Assembly: GCA_001872685.1 (NCBI GenBank)
Contig: MNWS01000016.1
Coordinates: forward strand, 1 to 33,208
Reading direction: 5' to 3'
Length of the DNA stretch: 33,208 bases
Source: Fidelibacterota bacterium CG1_02_48_14
GTDB lineage: Bacteria; Fidelibacterota; UBA8477
The notes beneath the pieces were generated by a model. That model had not been told where the DNA came from. It saw nothing but the letters and a program-made list of their open reading frames with translations, and did not search any database. Positions 19,318-28,279 of this stretch are shown here, one piece after another (position 1 is the first letter of the stretch; every line of letters starts with the position of its first letter). The position numbers and the translations under genes were made by a program.

Positions 19318-20241
19318 TTAATCATGCTGTGATTGGGCTGCCCGAGGGTGGGCGGTTTTATATACCGATTTCAATTTATCAGTTTGCAAATGGGTGTAGA
19401 TTTGAGTCGTCGAAAGATTCTCGTGCCCGAGTAGATCCTTCACGGCCATCAGGTCTGCGCCACGATTCAACAGGTGGGTGGCGAAACTGTGTCGCAACAC
19501 ATGGGGACTCACTTTTTTCATATCTGCAATTTTTTTTATCGCCTGTTTCACCCGGACCCGAATCCCACCAGCGGTGAGCGGCCTGCCATTTTTATTCAAA
19601 AAGACCACGCCATCTCTTAGCTGCATATTCGGGACCAACTGTTTCCGAAGCGTCAAATAGGATTCAATCGAATCAGCGGCCATGCGCCCCACCGGGATAA
19701 TGCGCTCTTTCGATCCTTTTCCGAATACACGGACCGTCATACGCTCCAGATTAAGTTGTCCCAGGGTCAGATTCGCCATCTCAGAAACACGCATGCCGGT
19801 GCTGTAAAAAAGTTCCAGAATGGCATAATCGCGTCGCCCCAACAGAGAGTCATCCGTGTGACTATTATCCATTAGGTCACTGATTTGATCCTCGGATAAA
19901 AACGATGGTATTGATTTTCGCAGTTTGGGTGTTTGGACAAAAGAGGCCACATTCACCGGAATATCACCCCTCAGGTGCAGGTATTTGAAAAATGATTTCA
20001 GCGTGGCGAGTTTCCGCGCCAGGGAACGCGGATCGCGTCCGGTTTCACCCAACATGCCCAGAAAATGTCGAATGGTGAGCCGATCAATTCGTTTGACATC
20101 CTTCAGTAACTCCGGATCATAGTCTGCAACAAAATCCGCGAACTGCTTCAGATCAATGGAATATCCCCTCACCGTCTCCGGCGAATATCGCTTCTCTTCA
20201 GCAATGTGCTGTAAAAATGAGGCGATAAACCGATTAAGCAT
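19318..20241 (-). CDS. Tyrosine recombinase XerC/XerD
   Basis: Catalytic motifs STGMRVSEMANL, HVLRHSFATHLLNRGADLMAVKDLLGHENLSTTQIYTHL. Confidence 0.95.
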   Translation of the reverse strand: MLNRFIASFLQHIAEEKRYSPETVRGYSIDLKQFADFVADYDPELLKDVKRIDRLTIRHFLGMLGETGRDPRSLARKLATLKSFFKYLHLRGDIPVNVASFVQTPKLRKSIPSFLSEDQISDLMDNSHTDDSLLGRRDYAILELFYSTGMRVSEMANLTLGQLNLERMTVRVFGKGSKERIIPVGRMAADSIESYLTLRKQLVPNMQLRDGVVFLNKNGRPLTAGGIRVRVKQAIKKIADMKKVSPHVLRHSFATHLLNRGADLMAVKDLLGHENLSTTQIYTHLQTDKLKSVYKTAHPRAAQSQHD

Positions 20242-21277
20242 TTTGCTCCCGTAGCAAGCCGAGAATTTCTAAATAATCGTCATGCAAAGGCGCTTCACAG
20301 CTCACAATGGCTCCCGAGATTGGATGTGTAAAAGATAAAGACTGGGCATGTAGTGCCTGGCGTTTCATCACCGATAATAATTTGGCTGCTAAAAGCCGGT
20401 TCCGCAAATTCAATGTAATCATTTTGGTGTTGCGACCGCCATAGTACGGGTCGCCGAAAACCGGGTGATTCAGATGCGAAAGATGTACGCGAATCTGATG
20501 TGTCCGGCCAGTCTCCAATTTCAATCGCAAGAGTGTTAAAAACTCGAATTGCTCCACCACTTCATACCGGGTTAGAGATTCCCGCCCATCCGGGACGACG
20601 GCAAATTTCTTCCGGTCCTTCAGACTTCGCCCGATGGGCAGGTTAATATCACCTGACGGTTGTTTCATCACACCCCAGACCAATGCCAAATAGCGTTTGT
20701 CAATTTTCCGGTTCGTAAATTGTTTTCTGAGGCTGGAGTGGACGGAATTATCCTTCGCCGCCACCAGTAGTCCGGAGGTTTCTTTGTCCAGACGATGAAC
20801 AATTCCCGGGCGGTAGGGTCCATTTTCGTTGGACAAATATTCGCAGTGATACAAGAGCGCATTGACCAGTGTTCCGGTTGCATTGCCGGCACCGGGATGA
20901 ACAATCAAACCCGGTGGCTTGTTGATTACCAACAGATAGTTGTCCTCATAAACCACATCCAAAGGGATGTTCTCACTGTAGAGAGTTGGGTCGTAGGGTA
21001 ATTCATAATCCACCGTGATAATTTGCCCCGGCTCGATGAGCTGACTGACTTTTCCCGGCTTGGCATCAACCAGGATTTTCCCGGATTTGATGAGTTTTTG
21101 GATTTGATTGCGGGTGATTTCCGATGGCAGCGTGGTGGTGAGGTACTTATCCAGTCGCATCGTATGCTGGTATCGCGCGATCTTAAATTCGAAGGTGCGC
21201 TGACGTGGTGAAACGACCTCTTCTGACTGCAAATTTTTATTTATCAATAACTTCTGGGATGACATTAATCGAGACAA
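20234..21277 (-). CDS. RluA family pseudouridine synthase (RluD-like)
   Basis: S4-like N-terminus (MRLDKYLTTTL), PGIVHRLDKETSGLLVAAK, ETGRTHQIRVHLSHLNHPVFGDPYYGG. Confidence 0.95.
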   Translation of the reverse strand: MSRLMSSQKLLINKNLQSEEVVSPRQRTFEFKIARYQHTMRLDKYLTTTLPSEITRNQIQKLIKSGKILVDAKPGKVSQLIEPGQIITVDYELPYDPTLYSENIPLDVVYEDNYLLVINKPPGLIVHPGAGNATGTLVNALLYHCEYLSNENGPYRPGIVHRLDKETSGLLVAAKDNSVHSSLRKQFTNRKIDKRYLALVWGVMKQPSGDINLPIGRSLKDRKKFAVVPDGRESLTRYEVVEQFEFLTLLRLKLETGRTHQIRVHLSHLNHPVFGDPYYGGRNTKMITLNLRNRLLAAKLLSVMKRQALHAQSLSFTHPISGAIVSCEAPLHDDYLEILGLLREQNA

Positions 21278-21336
21278 TTGCTATTTAACTCCGGCTTTTT
21301 GATGCCGATTTAATATAGGGGAATTTGAGGAAATTA

Positions 21337-21897
21337 CTAATTGCCGTTTTTTGAACTGGCGTTGGCGGTTGCTTCGCGTGGCTCGAAAAATATTGCGTAA
21401 ATGATAAACAGGGTGATGCCTATGGTAACGGCTGAATCGGCGATGTTAAAGGTGGGCCAGCGGTAAAAATAAAGCCAGTCCGGCCAGTCAAAACTGATAA
21501 AATCAACGACATAACCTTTGAACACTCCGGTGTTCGCCATGGCACGAAATCCGGTAATAAATCGCTCGATTAAATTGCCGAATGCCCCACCCAGTATCAG
21601 CGCCATTCCCCAGGCGGGTAATTTTGCCGGTCCTGCCGCATAGCGCCAGAGATAAAAAATAACCAGGCAGGTTGCCACCAATCCCAGCAAATTCACCCAA
21701 ACCATACTGATGGCGGTGATTGAAAAAGCCATGTTATAATTCTCGGCGTACTGAAAATAGAAAAAGTTCCAACTCCGGGGCCAATGGGGTGCATTCTTGA
21801 GATAAACCGTGGCCAGGTATTTCGTGAAATGATCAATAATTAAGACACCGATGGAGATCAGCAGATATTTCAGGAAGGATCTAAAGTTTGATGGCAC
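21337..21897 (-). CDS. lspA: Lipoprotein signal peptidase (signal peptidase II)
   Basis: Multi-TM; GGAFGNLIERF...VVDFISF and FNIADSAVTIG with the two catalytic Asp. Confidence 0.95.
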   Translation of the reverse strand: MPSNFRSFLKYLLISIGVLIIDHFTKYLATVYLKNAPHWPRSWNFFYFQYAENYNMAFSITAISMVWVNLLGLVATCLVIFYLWRYAAGPAKLPAWGMALILGGAFGNLIERFITGFRAMANTGVFKGYVVDFISFDWPDWLYFYRWPTFNIADSAVTIGITLFIIYAIFFEPREATANASSKNGN

Positions 21898-24800
21898 CGG
21901 CAGTAACCTTGAATTCCCCCACGCTAAATGTGGCTTTTGGTTCGGCAGTGACCTGGATAAAATCCAGTGATTCGGCCAGCGTTTCTGACTTCAGATAATC
22001 TGCATTTTTTAAGATGATTGTCGTTAGTGCTGCTTCGGTTTCCAGCGTGAGTTTGATCCGATCGGACACATCGAAATCCGCCTCCTTCCGGAGGTTCTGG
22101 ACATGGCGTACCAGATCACGAATCATCCCTTCTTCAAGTAACTCATCTGTTAAGACGGTGTCCAGAATGACGATAGCGCCGCCATCTTCAACAATAGCTC
22201 TGCCAGCAGGCTCCAGGACGCTAACCAACAGGTCGCCTGGCTCCAGAGTGACCGTAAAAACATTATCCGTTAGTGTCACGGTTGAGCCGTTCTGAACTTG
22301 AGTTGCAACGAATTTCACATCGGCATCGAGCAACAATTTACGAATGCGACCCAAATCTTTACCGTACTTCGGACCCAAGATCGCCAGATTGGGTTTTACA
22401 TCGTAGCTGACGCTCTCACCGGCTTCTTCCAAAACGGTCAAAGTTTTGATATTCAATTCATCCAAAACTTGTTGTTGTAGTTCAGCGACGAATTTGCGAC
22501 GAGTGACTTCCGGCCAGAATACCTGAATACCGGCAAGTGGTTGCCGCACCTTCAAATTCGCTTTGTTGCGTGCAGCCCGTCCCAATTCAACGGTTTTGAT
22601 GATGGTGTTAATCTGATCCATCAACGCATCGTCAATCCATCGCTCATCCGCCACCGGAAAGCCGGAGAGGTGCACGCTTTCCGGTGCATCAGGATTAAGT
22701 GCAACGACCAAATTCTGATAGATGGATTCGGTCACAAAGGGTATCACCGGCGCTAAAATCCGAATCGTTGTGGTTAATGCCTGATACAGTGTATGGTAGG
22801 CAGCCCATTTATCCTGGTCGTTTTCGCTCTTCCAGAAACGACGCCGGGAACGACGGACGTACCAGTTGGAAAGGTCATCGATGAAACGGTTCACCTTATG
22901 AATGAGTTTATCAACCTGGAAATTTTCATAATCAGACCTGGACTGTTGAATCAACTGATTCAGGCGTGCCAATAACCAGCGATCAAGCTGGGTGAGTTTG
23001 GTTTCATCTAACGGCAGTTTTGGATCAAAATGATCTAATTTGGCGTAGGTGACGAAAAACGAATAGGTGTTCCACAGCGTCAGGAGCTTGCGACGGACTT
23101 CGTCTGCGGCGTGATAACCGAAATTGAGATTATTGTAGGGAACCTGACTGGCATACATCCAGCGCATGACATCCACGCCCATTTTTTCGGCGGCATCCTC
23201 AAACCAGATGGCATTCCCGGATGATTTGTGCATGTCATCGCCGTGCTCATCTTTCACCAGTGCGTGTCCCATGATGGTGCGTACTGGTGGTCTGTTTTCC
23301 ATCACCGTACTCATGGCGAGAATGGCGTAAAACCAATTACGGAACTGACCTGGCAACGATTCGACGATAAAGTCAGCCGGGAACCATTTTTCCCAATACT
23401 CATGATCGGTGAGGTAATGCATGGTGGAATAGGGTACGATTCCCGCATCCAACCAGGGGTTGCCGACATCAGGGATTCGACTAACGATTTCACCGCATTT
23501 TTCACACTTAATTTTCACCTGATCAATCCAGGGACGATGCGGCGTATGGCCATCAAAAGCATCCCAGCCCTCAACGGCATTTTCCCGGAGTTCCTCACGA
23601 CTTCCGATCACATGGACATGACCGCAGGATTTACATTCGAAAATTGGCAACGCCAGACCCCAGTAACGTTTCTTGGAAATCATCCAATCGCCCATGTTGC
23701 GCAGCCAGTCCAGCTCGCGATCCAGACCGTACTCGGGGTACCATTTGATCTGTCTGACGACAGCCATAATCTCCTCGCGGAGGGCATCCATGGAGATAAA
23801 CCATTCATCCACCAGGCGGAAAACCAATTCCGTCCCATGCCGCCAGCAGGTGGGATAGCGGTGTGTGATGGGTTCCTTCTTGTAACGCAAACCTTTCCCG
23901 GAGAGATTGTCAATCACCAGGCTATTGATCTCAGCGACATTTTTGCCGACCCATTCGCCATAACCGTCCAGGTAATTTCCGAATTCGTCAATGGGACGCA
24001 GAACAGGAAAACCATCGCGCTTCGACAATTGATGATCTTCGCGACCGCAACCGGGGGCAATGTGGACAATGCCGGTTCCATCAGTTTCGCTGACATCATC
24101 CCAAGCGATCACGGCATGTTCGATGCCCTGCTGAATCGGAAGTTCGTCAAACGGACCGTAGTATTGCCAACCGAGTAGTGCTTGGCCTTTCATCTCAGCC
24201 AGAATTTCATACTCACCCTGAAGGATTGAGAGTCGGGATTTGACGAGATAATAAATTTCTTTGCCCTGGCTGACTTTCACGTAATCCAGCGTCGGATTGA
24301 CCGCAGCCATGACATTGGATGATAGCGTCCAGGGAGTGGTGGTCCAAACCAGCAGGTTTTCGCCGGGGTGATCTTTCAGGGGGAATTTCAGGTAGATGGA
24401 GGTATGGGTAAGTTCCTTGTACCCTTCGGTGGCAATTTCGTGTTCCGAAAGCGCTGCACCACAACGGGTGCACCAGGGCATGACATCATACCCTTTGAAA
24501 ATCAGACCGCGTTCGTGGACTTTTTTCAGAAATTTCCAGATGGAATAGTTGTTCTCCTCGGACATGGTGAAGTAGGAATCATCCCAGTCCATCCAATAGC
24601 CCAAACGTTTGGACTGCTCTGTCTGAATGGCAGAGTACTTCAGTACCCGGGCTTTGCAGGCTTCCACAAATTTTTCAATACCATAGGTTTCGATGTCGGT
24701 CTTGGATTTGAACTTCAGCTCTTTTTCGACTTCGACTTCCACCCACAATCCCTGACAATCAAATCCATTCTGATAGCGCTGATCCTGCCCCAGCATGGCG

Positions 24801-25081
24801 TGAAAGCGTTGGTAAAGGTCCTTATAAGAGCGACCCCAGGCATGATGCACGCCCATGGGATTGTTGGCAGTGATGGGTCCATCCAAAAATGACCAACGTT
24901 CATTTCCGGCATTCTGTTTACGCAATTTATTAAAGGTGTCATGATTCTTCCAGAAATCCAGAATTTCATGTTCCAAAGCAATGAAATCGACTTTGCTGGT
25001 GACATCCTGCATGGTGTCAGAATGGGTATCCATATTGGTTTTTGAGGTATCAACGACCGGAGTGTTTTTTAATTCAGGCAT
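21881..25081 (-). CDS. ileS: Isoleucyl-tRNA synthetase
   Basis: 1066 aa class I synthetase; HIGH-like GVHHAWGR, ..DDMHKSSGNAI in the KMSKS position, editing and anticodon-binding regions. Confidence 0.95.
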   Translation of the reverse strand: MPELKNTPVVDTSKTNMDTHSDTMQDVTSKVDFIALEHEILDFWKNHDTFNKLRKQNAGNERWSFLDGPITANNPMGVHHAWGRSYKDLYQRFHAMLGQDQRYQNGFDCQGLWVEVEVEKELKFKSKTDIETYGIEKFVEACKARVLKYSAIQTEQSKRLGYWMDWDDSYFTMSEENNYSIWKFLKKVHERGLIFKGYDVMPWCTRCGAALSEHEIATEGYKELTHTSIYLKFPLKDHPGENLLVWTTTPWTLSSNVMAAVNPTLDYVKVSQGKEIYYLVKSRLSILQGEYEILAEMKGQALLGWQYYGPFDELPIQQGIEHAVIAWDDVSETDGTGIVHIAPGCGREDHQLSKRDGFPVLRPIDEFGNYLDGYGEWVGKNVAEINSLVIDNLSGKGLRYKKEPITHRYPTCWRHGTELVFRLVDEWFISMDALREEIMAVVRQIKWYPEYGLDRELDWLRNMGDWMISKKRYWGLALPIFECKSCGHVHVIGSREELRENAVEGWDAFDGHTPHRPWIDQVKIKCEKCGEIVSRIPDVGNPWLDAGIVPYSTMHYLTDHEYWEKWFPADFIVESLPGQFRNWFYAILAMSTVMENRPPVRTIMGHALVKDEHGDDMHKSSGNAIWFEDAAEKMGVDVMRWMYASQVPYNNLNFGYHAADEVRRKLLTLWNTYSFFVTYAKLDHFDPKLPLDETKLTQLDRWLLARLNQLIQQSRSDYENFQVDKLIHKVNRFIDDLSNWYVRRSRRRFWKSENDQDKWAAYHTLYQALTTTIRILAPVIPFVTESIYQNLVVALNPDAPESVHLSGFPVADERWIDDALMDQINTIIKTVELGRAARNKANLKVRQPLAGIQVFWPEVTRRKFVAELQQQVLDELNIKTLTVLEEAGESVSYDVKPNLAILGPKYGKDLGRIRKLLLDADVKFVATQVQNGSTVTLTDNVFTVTLEPGDLLVSVLEPAGRAIVEDGGAIVILDTVLTDELLEEGMIRDLVRHVQNLRKEADFDVSDRIKLTLETEAALTTIILKNADYLKSETLAESLDFIQVTAEPKATFSVGEFKVTAGAIKL

Positions 25082-25155
25082 AGGAAATCAATAGTTATCC
25101 AGGGGTTAAACATTGGGTGAAATTTTCGCTCTCAATTTGACGTGGTCATTTTTTT

Positions 25156-26016
25156 TTAAAAAAAGCGATGGAGAATCGGCTCCAGGTTTTGCCGGGTAGT
25201 CGCGGGAATGTCTTCCAAAGCGGTCATGAGTGCGCCATCCAGGCTGTGATGACTGGGAAAATCAGCTTGCTGCGGATCGAAAATCTCCAGAAAGCGGGAT
25301 ACCAATTTTCTGGCATTAGCACCGTTGGCTTGCAGGTTTTTCACCACCATCTCTACGGAAACGGCATCGTGATGGGGGTGCCAGGCATCGAAGTCAGTCA
25401 CCATGGCGATAGGTGCGTAGGCGATTTCGGCTTCCCGGCAGAGCTTTGCTTCGGATAAGCTGGTCATGCCGATGACATCCGCGTCCCAACTCTTGTACAA
25501 TCTTGATTCTGCAAGGGTTGAGAATGCTGGTCCGGCCATATTGACGTAGGTACCGCCCAATTGATGTTTCAACCCAAGTTCGATAGCGCATTGGGCTAAA
25601 ATCTTTGACAGGCTTGGTTCAGTCGGATAGGCAAAACCCACGCGGGCTACCAAGCCATTACCGAAAAAAGTCTGGACCAAACGAGTGCGATCGATGAACT
25701 GGTCCACGAAAACCATGGTCTGGGGTGGGAGTGCTTCTTTAAAACTACCCACAGCGCTCACACCAATAAGCCATTTCACACCCATCATTTTCATGGCCAT
25801 GATATTGGCGCGATGATTCAGTTCCGTGGGAAGCAAATGATGGTTTTCACCATGCCGGGGCAGGAAGACCACCTCTTTTTCGCCCGATTTCAGAATTTTC
25901 AGGGGTGCAGAGGGCTCACCGAAAGCGGTGGTAATCGTTTTTTCGTCAACTTTTTCAAATCCGGGTAGCTCATACAATCCGGTGCCGCCAATGATACCGA
26001 TGCGCTGGTCATGCAT
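25156..26016 (-). CDS. mtnP: S-methyl-5'-thioadenosine phosphorylase
   Basis: IGIIGGTGLYELPGF, FLPRHGENHHLLPTELNHRANIMAMK, NMAGPAFSTLAESRLYKSWDADVIGMTSLSEAKLCREAEI. Confidence 0.94.
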   Translation of the reverse strand: MHDQRIGIIGGTGLYELPGFEKVDEKTITTAFGEPSAPLKILKSGEKEVVFLPRHGENHHLLPTELNHRANIMAMKMMGVKWLIGVSAVGSFKEALPPQTMVFVDQFIDRTRLVQTFFGNGLVARVGFAYPTEPSLSKILAQCAIELGLKHQLGGTYVNMAGPAFSTLAESRLYKSWDADVIGMTSLSEAKLCREAEIAYAPIAMVTDFDAWHPHHDAVSVEMVVKNLQANGANARKLVSRFLEIFDPQQADFPSHHSLDGALMTALEDIPATTRQNLEPILHRFF

Positions 26017-26227
26017 TTAGATTAACACTCTCATTCTTAAGCAGTTACGCCGTCCATTTTCCGTCAGAAAGCGCTTGTTTCCACTCATCTTAAAAAGCCC
26101 ACGAATATAAACGCCGGCCATGACCAATGTCAACGCGTTCAGACTGAATATCTGATGTGAAGTCGGGCGGTTGAATCAATCGAAGTCATTGATAAGGCGT
26201 ACTATTTTCGATGTACCACAAAACAAA

Positions 26228-26265
26228 GCAGGGACGAGGATTATCAATCTATCCAACGTCCCTGC
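26228..26265 (-). terminator. Candidate intrinsic terminator
   Basis: 9-bp perfect arms GCAGGGACG / CGTCCCTGC, 20-nt loop, T-rich TTTGTTTTG on the minus strand; downstream of the 26300 gene. Confidence 0.6.
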
Positions 26266-26299
26266 GCAATTAAAAATGCGACAGAATTCGTGCTGTAAA

Positions 26300-26754
26300 T
26301 CAAAACCTCATCCCATTGGCTGTTAGAATAGCCAGAAAGAGAATGAGTAGGAGCAAGACCAGTTCAATTCTCAGGATGAATTGGATCCATGTCGCTTCAG
26401 GCAATGGTTGTGACAATTCAGTTTTGGTTTTTCTCAGTTTCAGGAAGCTTTTCGTTGGATAAATCGACAATAAAATAACCAAGATTAAGAGACCCATTTT
26501 AATGAGAAAAAGCGGATGGGAGAGATAATAAATTACTCATTCCCAAAATAGAATAATCGTAAGAGTCCGGTAACTACCGTCAGGACTGCAAAAGCCCCAA
26601 AGCTCAAGTCAATCTTGACAACCTTGGTCAGACTGAAAAAAGTGAGGGCCGACGACTCGCGAATAATCAGTACTTCCAATATCAGGCAAACGAAAATACC
26701 AATGATCGTCAGGATGTGAAGTGTCGGCGTGAATGAGTACAGCCACATGATCAA
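26300..26754 (-). pseudogene. DUF2214-like small membrane protein, apparently frameshifted (ORFs 26533-26754 and 26300-26497)
   Basis: N-half ends ...TGLLRLFYFGNE*; the other frame continues VIYYLSHPLFLIKMGLLILVILLSIYPTKSFLKLRK, reconstituting one about 150-aa multi-TM protein. Confidence 0.7.
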
Positions 26755-27380
26755 TTAAACCGGGTCGGTGCAGATTCGTGGGTAACTGGCCGGAAAATTT
26801 GAGCGGTTTCTTCGATTTTGATAAAAGGTATTTCCAAACTGCCCTTGAGTTTGAACAGCTCAACCGTTTCCATCAACAATCCTTCTTCGTATTTGTAGTG
26901 CTGTGTAATGCGGAATGTATTGTAGGGTGCATATAAACTGATACCCTCTGCAGCAAACTGTAGTGTCTGTTCGCGGAATTCTTTATCTGATGTTCCGGCT
27001 CCTGATCCGAGTGTGGATTTGAGGGTTGAAACGATATTTCCGTCTACCTCCTGAAAGTTAAGACCGAAAAACATCGTTTGCTCCCGGGGGCCAGATTTGC
27101 CATCGTAATCGGGATGGATGCGATGCATGTTTTTCACTGACTTCCACGCATTGCCATATCGTCTTTGAACCACTTCAAAGGAGTAATCATTGGATTCACT
27201 CCGTTCATATTGACCATTTACATAAGTGTAAGCCTGACCCCCACCCACCCAAACGATGCTGTAATTGTCTGTTGTTGAGAGCAAAGTTTTACTTTCCGGG
27301 ATGATACTCTGCCCTGTGGAGCTACAAGAGGAAAGTGCCAAAGCTGCAATGAAAGTCATTAAAACTGTGAGTCTTCGCAT
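26751..27380 (-). CDS. Putative lipoprotein of unknown function
   Basis: Signal peptide with lipobox ALALSSCSS; 4-nt overlap with the following membrane protein ORF. Confidence 0.75.
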   Translation of the reverse strand: MRRLTVLMTFIAALALSSCSSTGQSIIPESKTLLSTTDNYSIVWVGGGQAYTYVNGQYERSESNDYSFEVVQRRYGNAWKSVKNMHRIHPDYDGKSGPREQTMFFGLNFQEVDGNIVSTLKSTLGSGAGTSDKEFREQTLQFAAEGISLYAPYNTFRITQHYKYEEGLLMETVELFKLKGSLEIPFIKIEETAQIFRPVTHESAPTRFN

Positions 27381-27470
27381 GATGATCTACCTTTTTCGTT
27401 AACGGTTAATTTGTCGTTTTTTTTCACGACATACGGTAGATCGCCGAACCCATCAATCAATTGATGTATG

Positions 27471-28061
27471 TTAATATTTAGCGGATTTTGTGGAGATTTC
27501 TTTGCGGATGCGACTGAGACTTTCCGGTTCGATTCCGAGATAGGAAGCCAAGTGAAAGAGCGGGATGCGTTGAATAAAGCGAGGATAATCTTTCTGCATT
27601 TGGAGATAGCGGTCTCGAGCGGAAAGAAACAAAAAAGACTCAAATCGATTCGTCGCTGTGGCATAAGCGCTTTCAGCAATGATCCGACCAAAGCGTTCCC
27701 AGTTTTTTGACTGGTCATAGGCAGCTTGAAGTGACTGGGAGTCAAAGGTTAGCAACTCACAATCCTCCAACGCTTGGATGAAGTAGCGGCTGGGTCGCTG
27801 TTTCAAAAAGTCCAGATAGGAGACTGCGTAGTCACCTTCTAAAAAGAAGTGATTGTTGATCTCCTTCCCATCCGACAGGTAGTAAAGGCGCAGGTTGCCT
27901 TTTTCTACAAAAGCAATGGAATTGACTGACTGTCCCTCTTTTAGAAGGTGCTCATGCTTTTTTAATAAACGACGATTAAGGTAAGGCAGGAATAAGGCAC
28001 ACTCATTTTCAGAGAAATCCGTGATTTTGCGTATCTGTATCTTGAAATTATTGAGATCCAT
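27471..28061 (-). CDS. Crp/Fnr family transcriptional regulator
   Basis: cNMP-binding-like N-terminus (LLKEGQSVNSIAFVEKGNLRLYY) and C-terminal HTH (IPLFHLASYLGIEPESLSRIRKEI). Confidence 0.92.
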   Translation of the reverse strand: MDLNNFKIQIRKITDFSENECALFLPYLNRRLLKKHEHLLKEGQSVNSIAFVEKGNLRLYYLSDGKEINNHFFLEGDYAVSYLDFLKQRPSRYFIQALEDCELLTFDSQSLQAAYDQSKNWERFGRIIAESAYATATNRFESFLFLSARDRYLQMQKDYPRFIQRIPLFHLASYLGIEPESLSRIRKEISTKSAKY

Positions 28062-28218
28062 AACTCTTATTAATATCGTGTTTCAGTCGCTGAAGTATTG
28101 ACCATTTTGGTTATTCAAACGGCGAAAAGTTTAATCATTTGCCCAATGAAATCAACGATAATCGAAAATGCTCTCATCGATGAAAACACCTTAATTCAAA
28201 CCTGATGACCTACAATCC

Positions 28219-28254
28219 TAAAAAACAGAAGCCCCACATTTCGGCGGGGCTTTT
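28219..28254. terminator. Probable intrinsic terminator (bidirectional look) downstream of the htrA-like gene
   Basis: AAAAACAGAAGCCCC...GGGGCTTTT hairpin with A/T tracts on both sides. Confidence 0.75.
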
Positions 28255-28279
28255 AGGTGTCTGAATTTTAAATGTCTGC

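Noticed and set aside
19318-20241. Tyrosine recombinase as a mobile-element integrase
   Set aside because: Length, motifs and embedding among housekeeping genes fit chromosomal XerC/XerD; no att-like repeats or cargo seen.
23228-24178. 316-aa plus-strand ORF
   Set aside because: Entirely antisense to well-supported ileS; low-complexity shadow translation with no recognisable motif.
26525-26545. Programmed -1 frameshift in the DUF2214-like gene
   Set aside because: No X-XXY-YYZ slippery heptamer positioned before the junction; simple indel or sequencing error is more likely.
27359-27745. 128-aa minus-strand ORF overlapping the Crp/Fnr and lipoprotein genes
   Set aside because: Out of frame with the clear Crp/Fnr HTH region; spurious.
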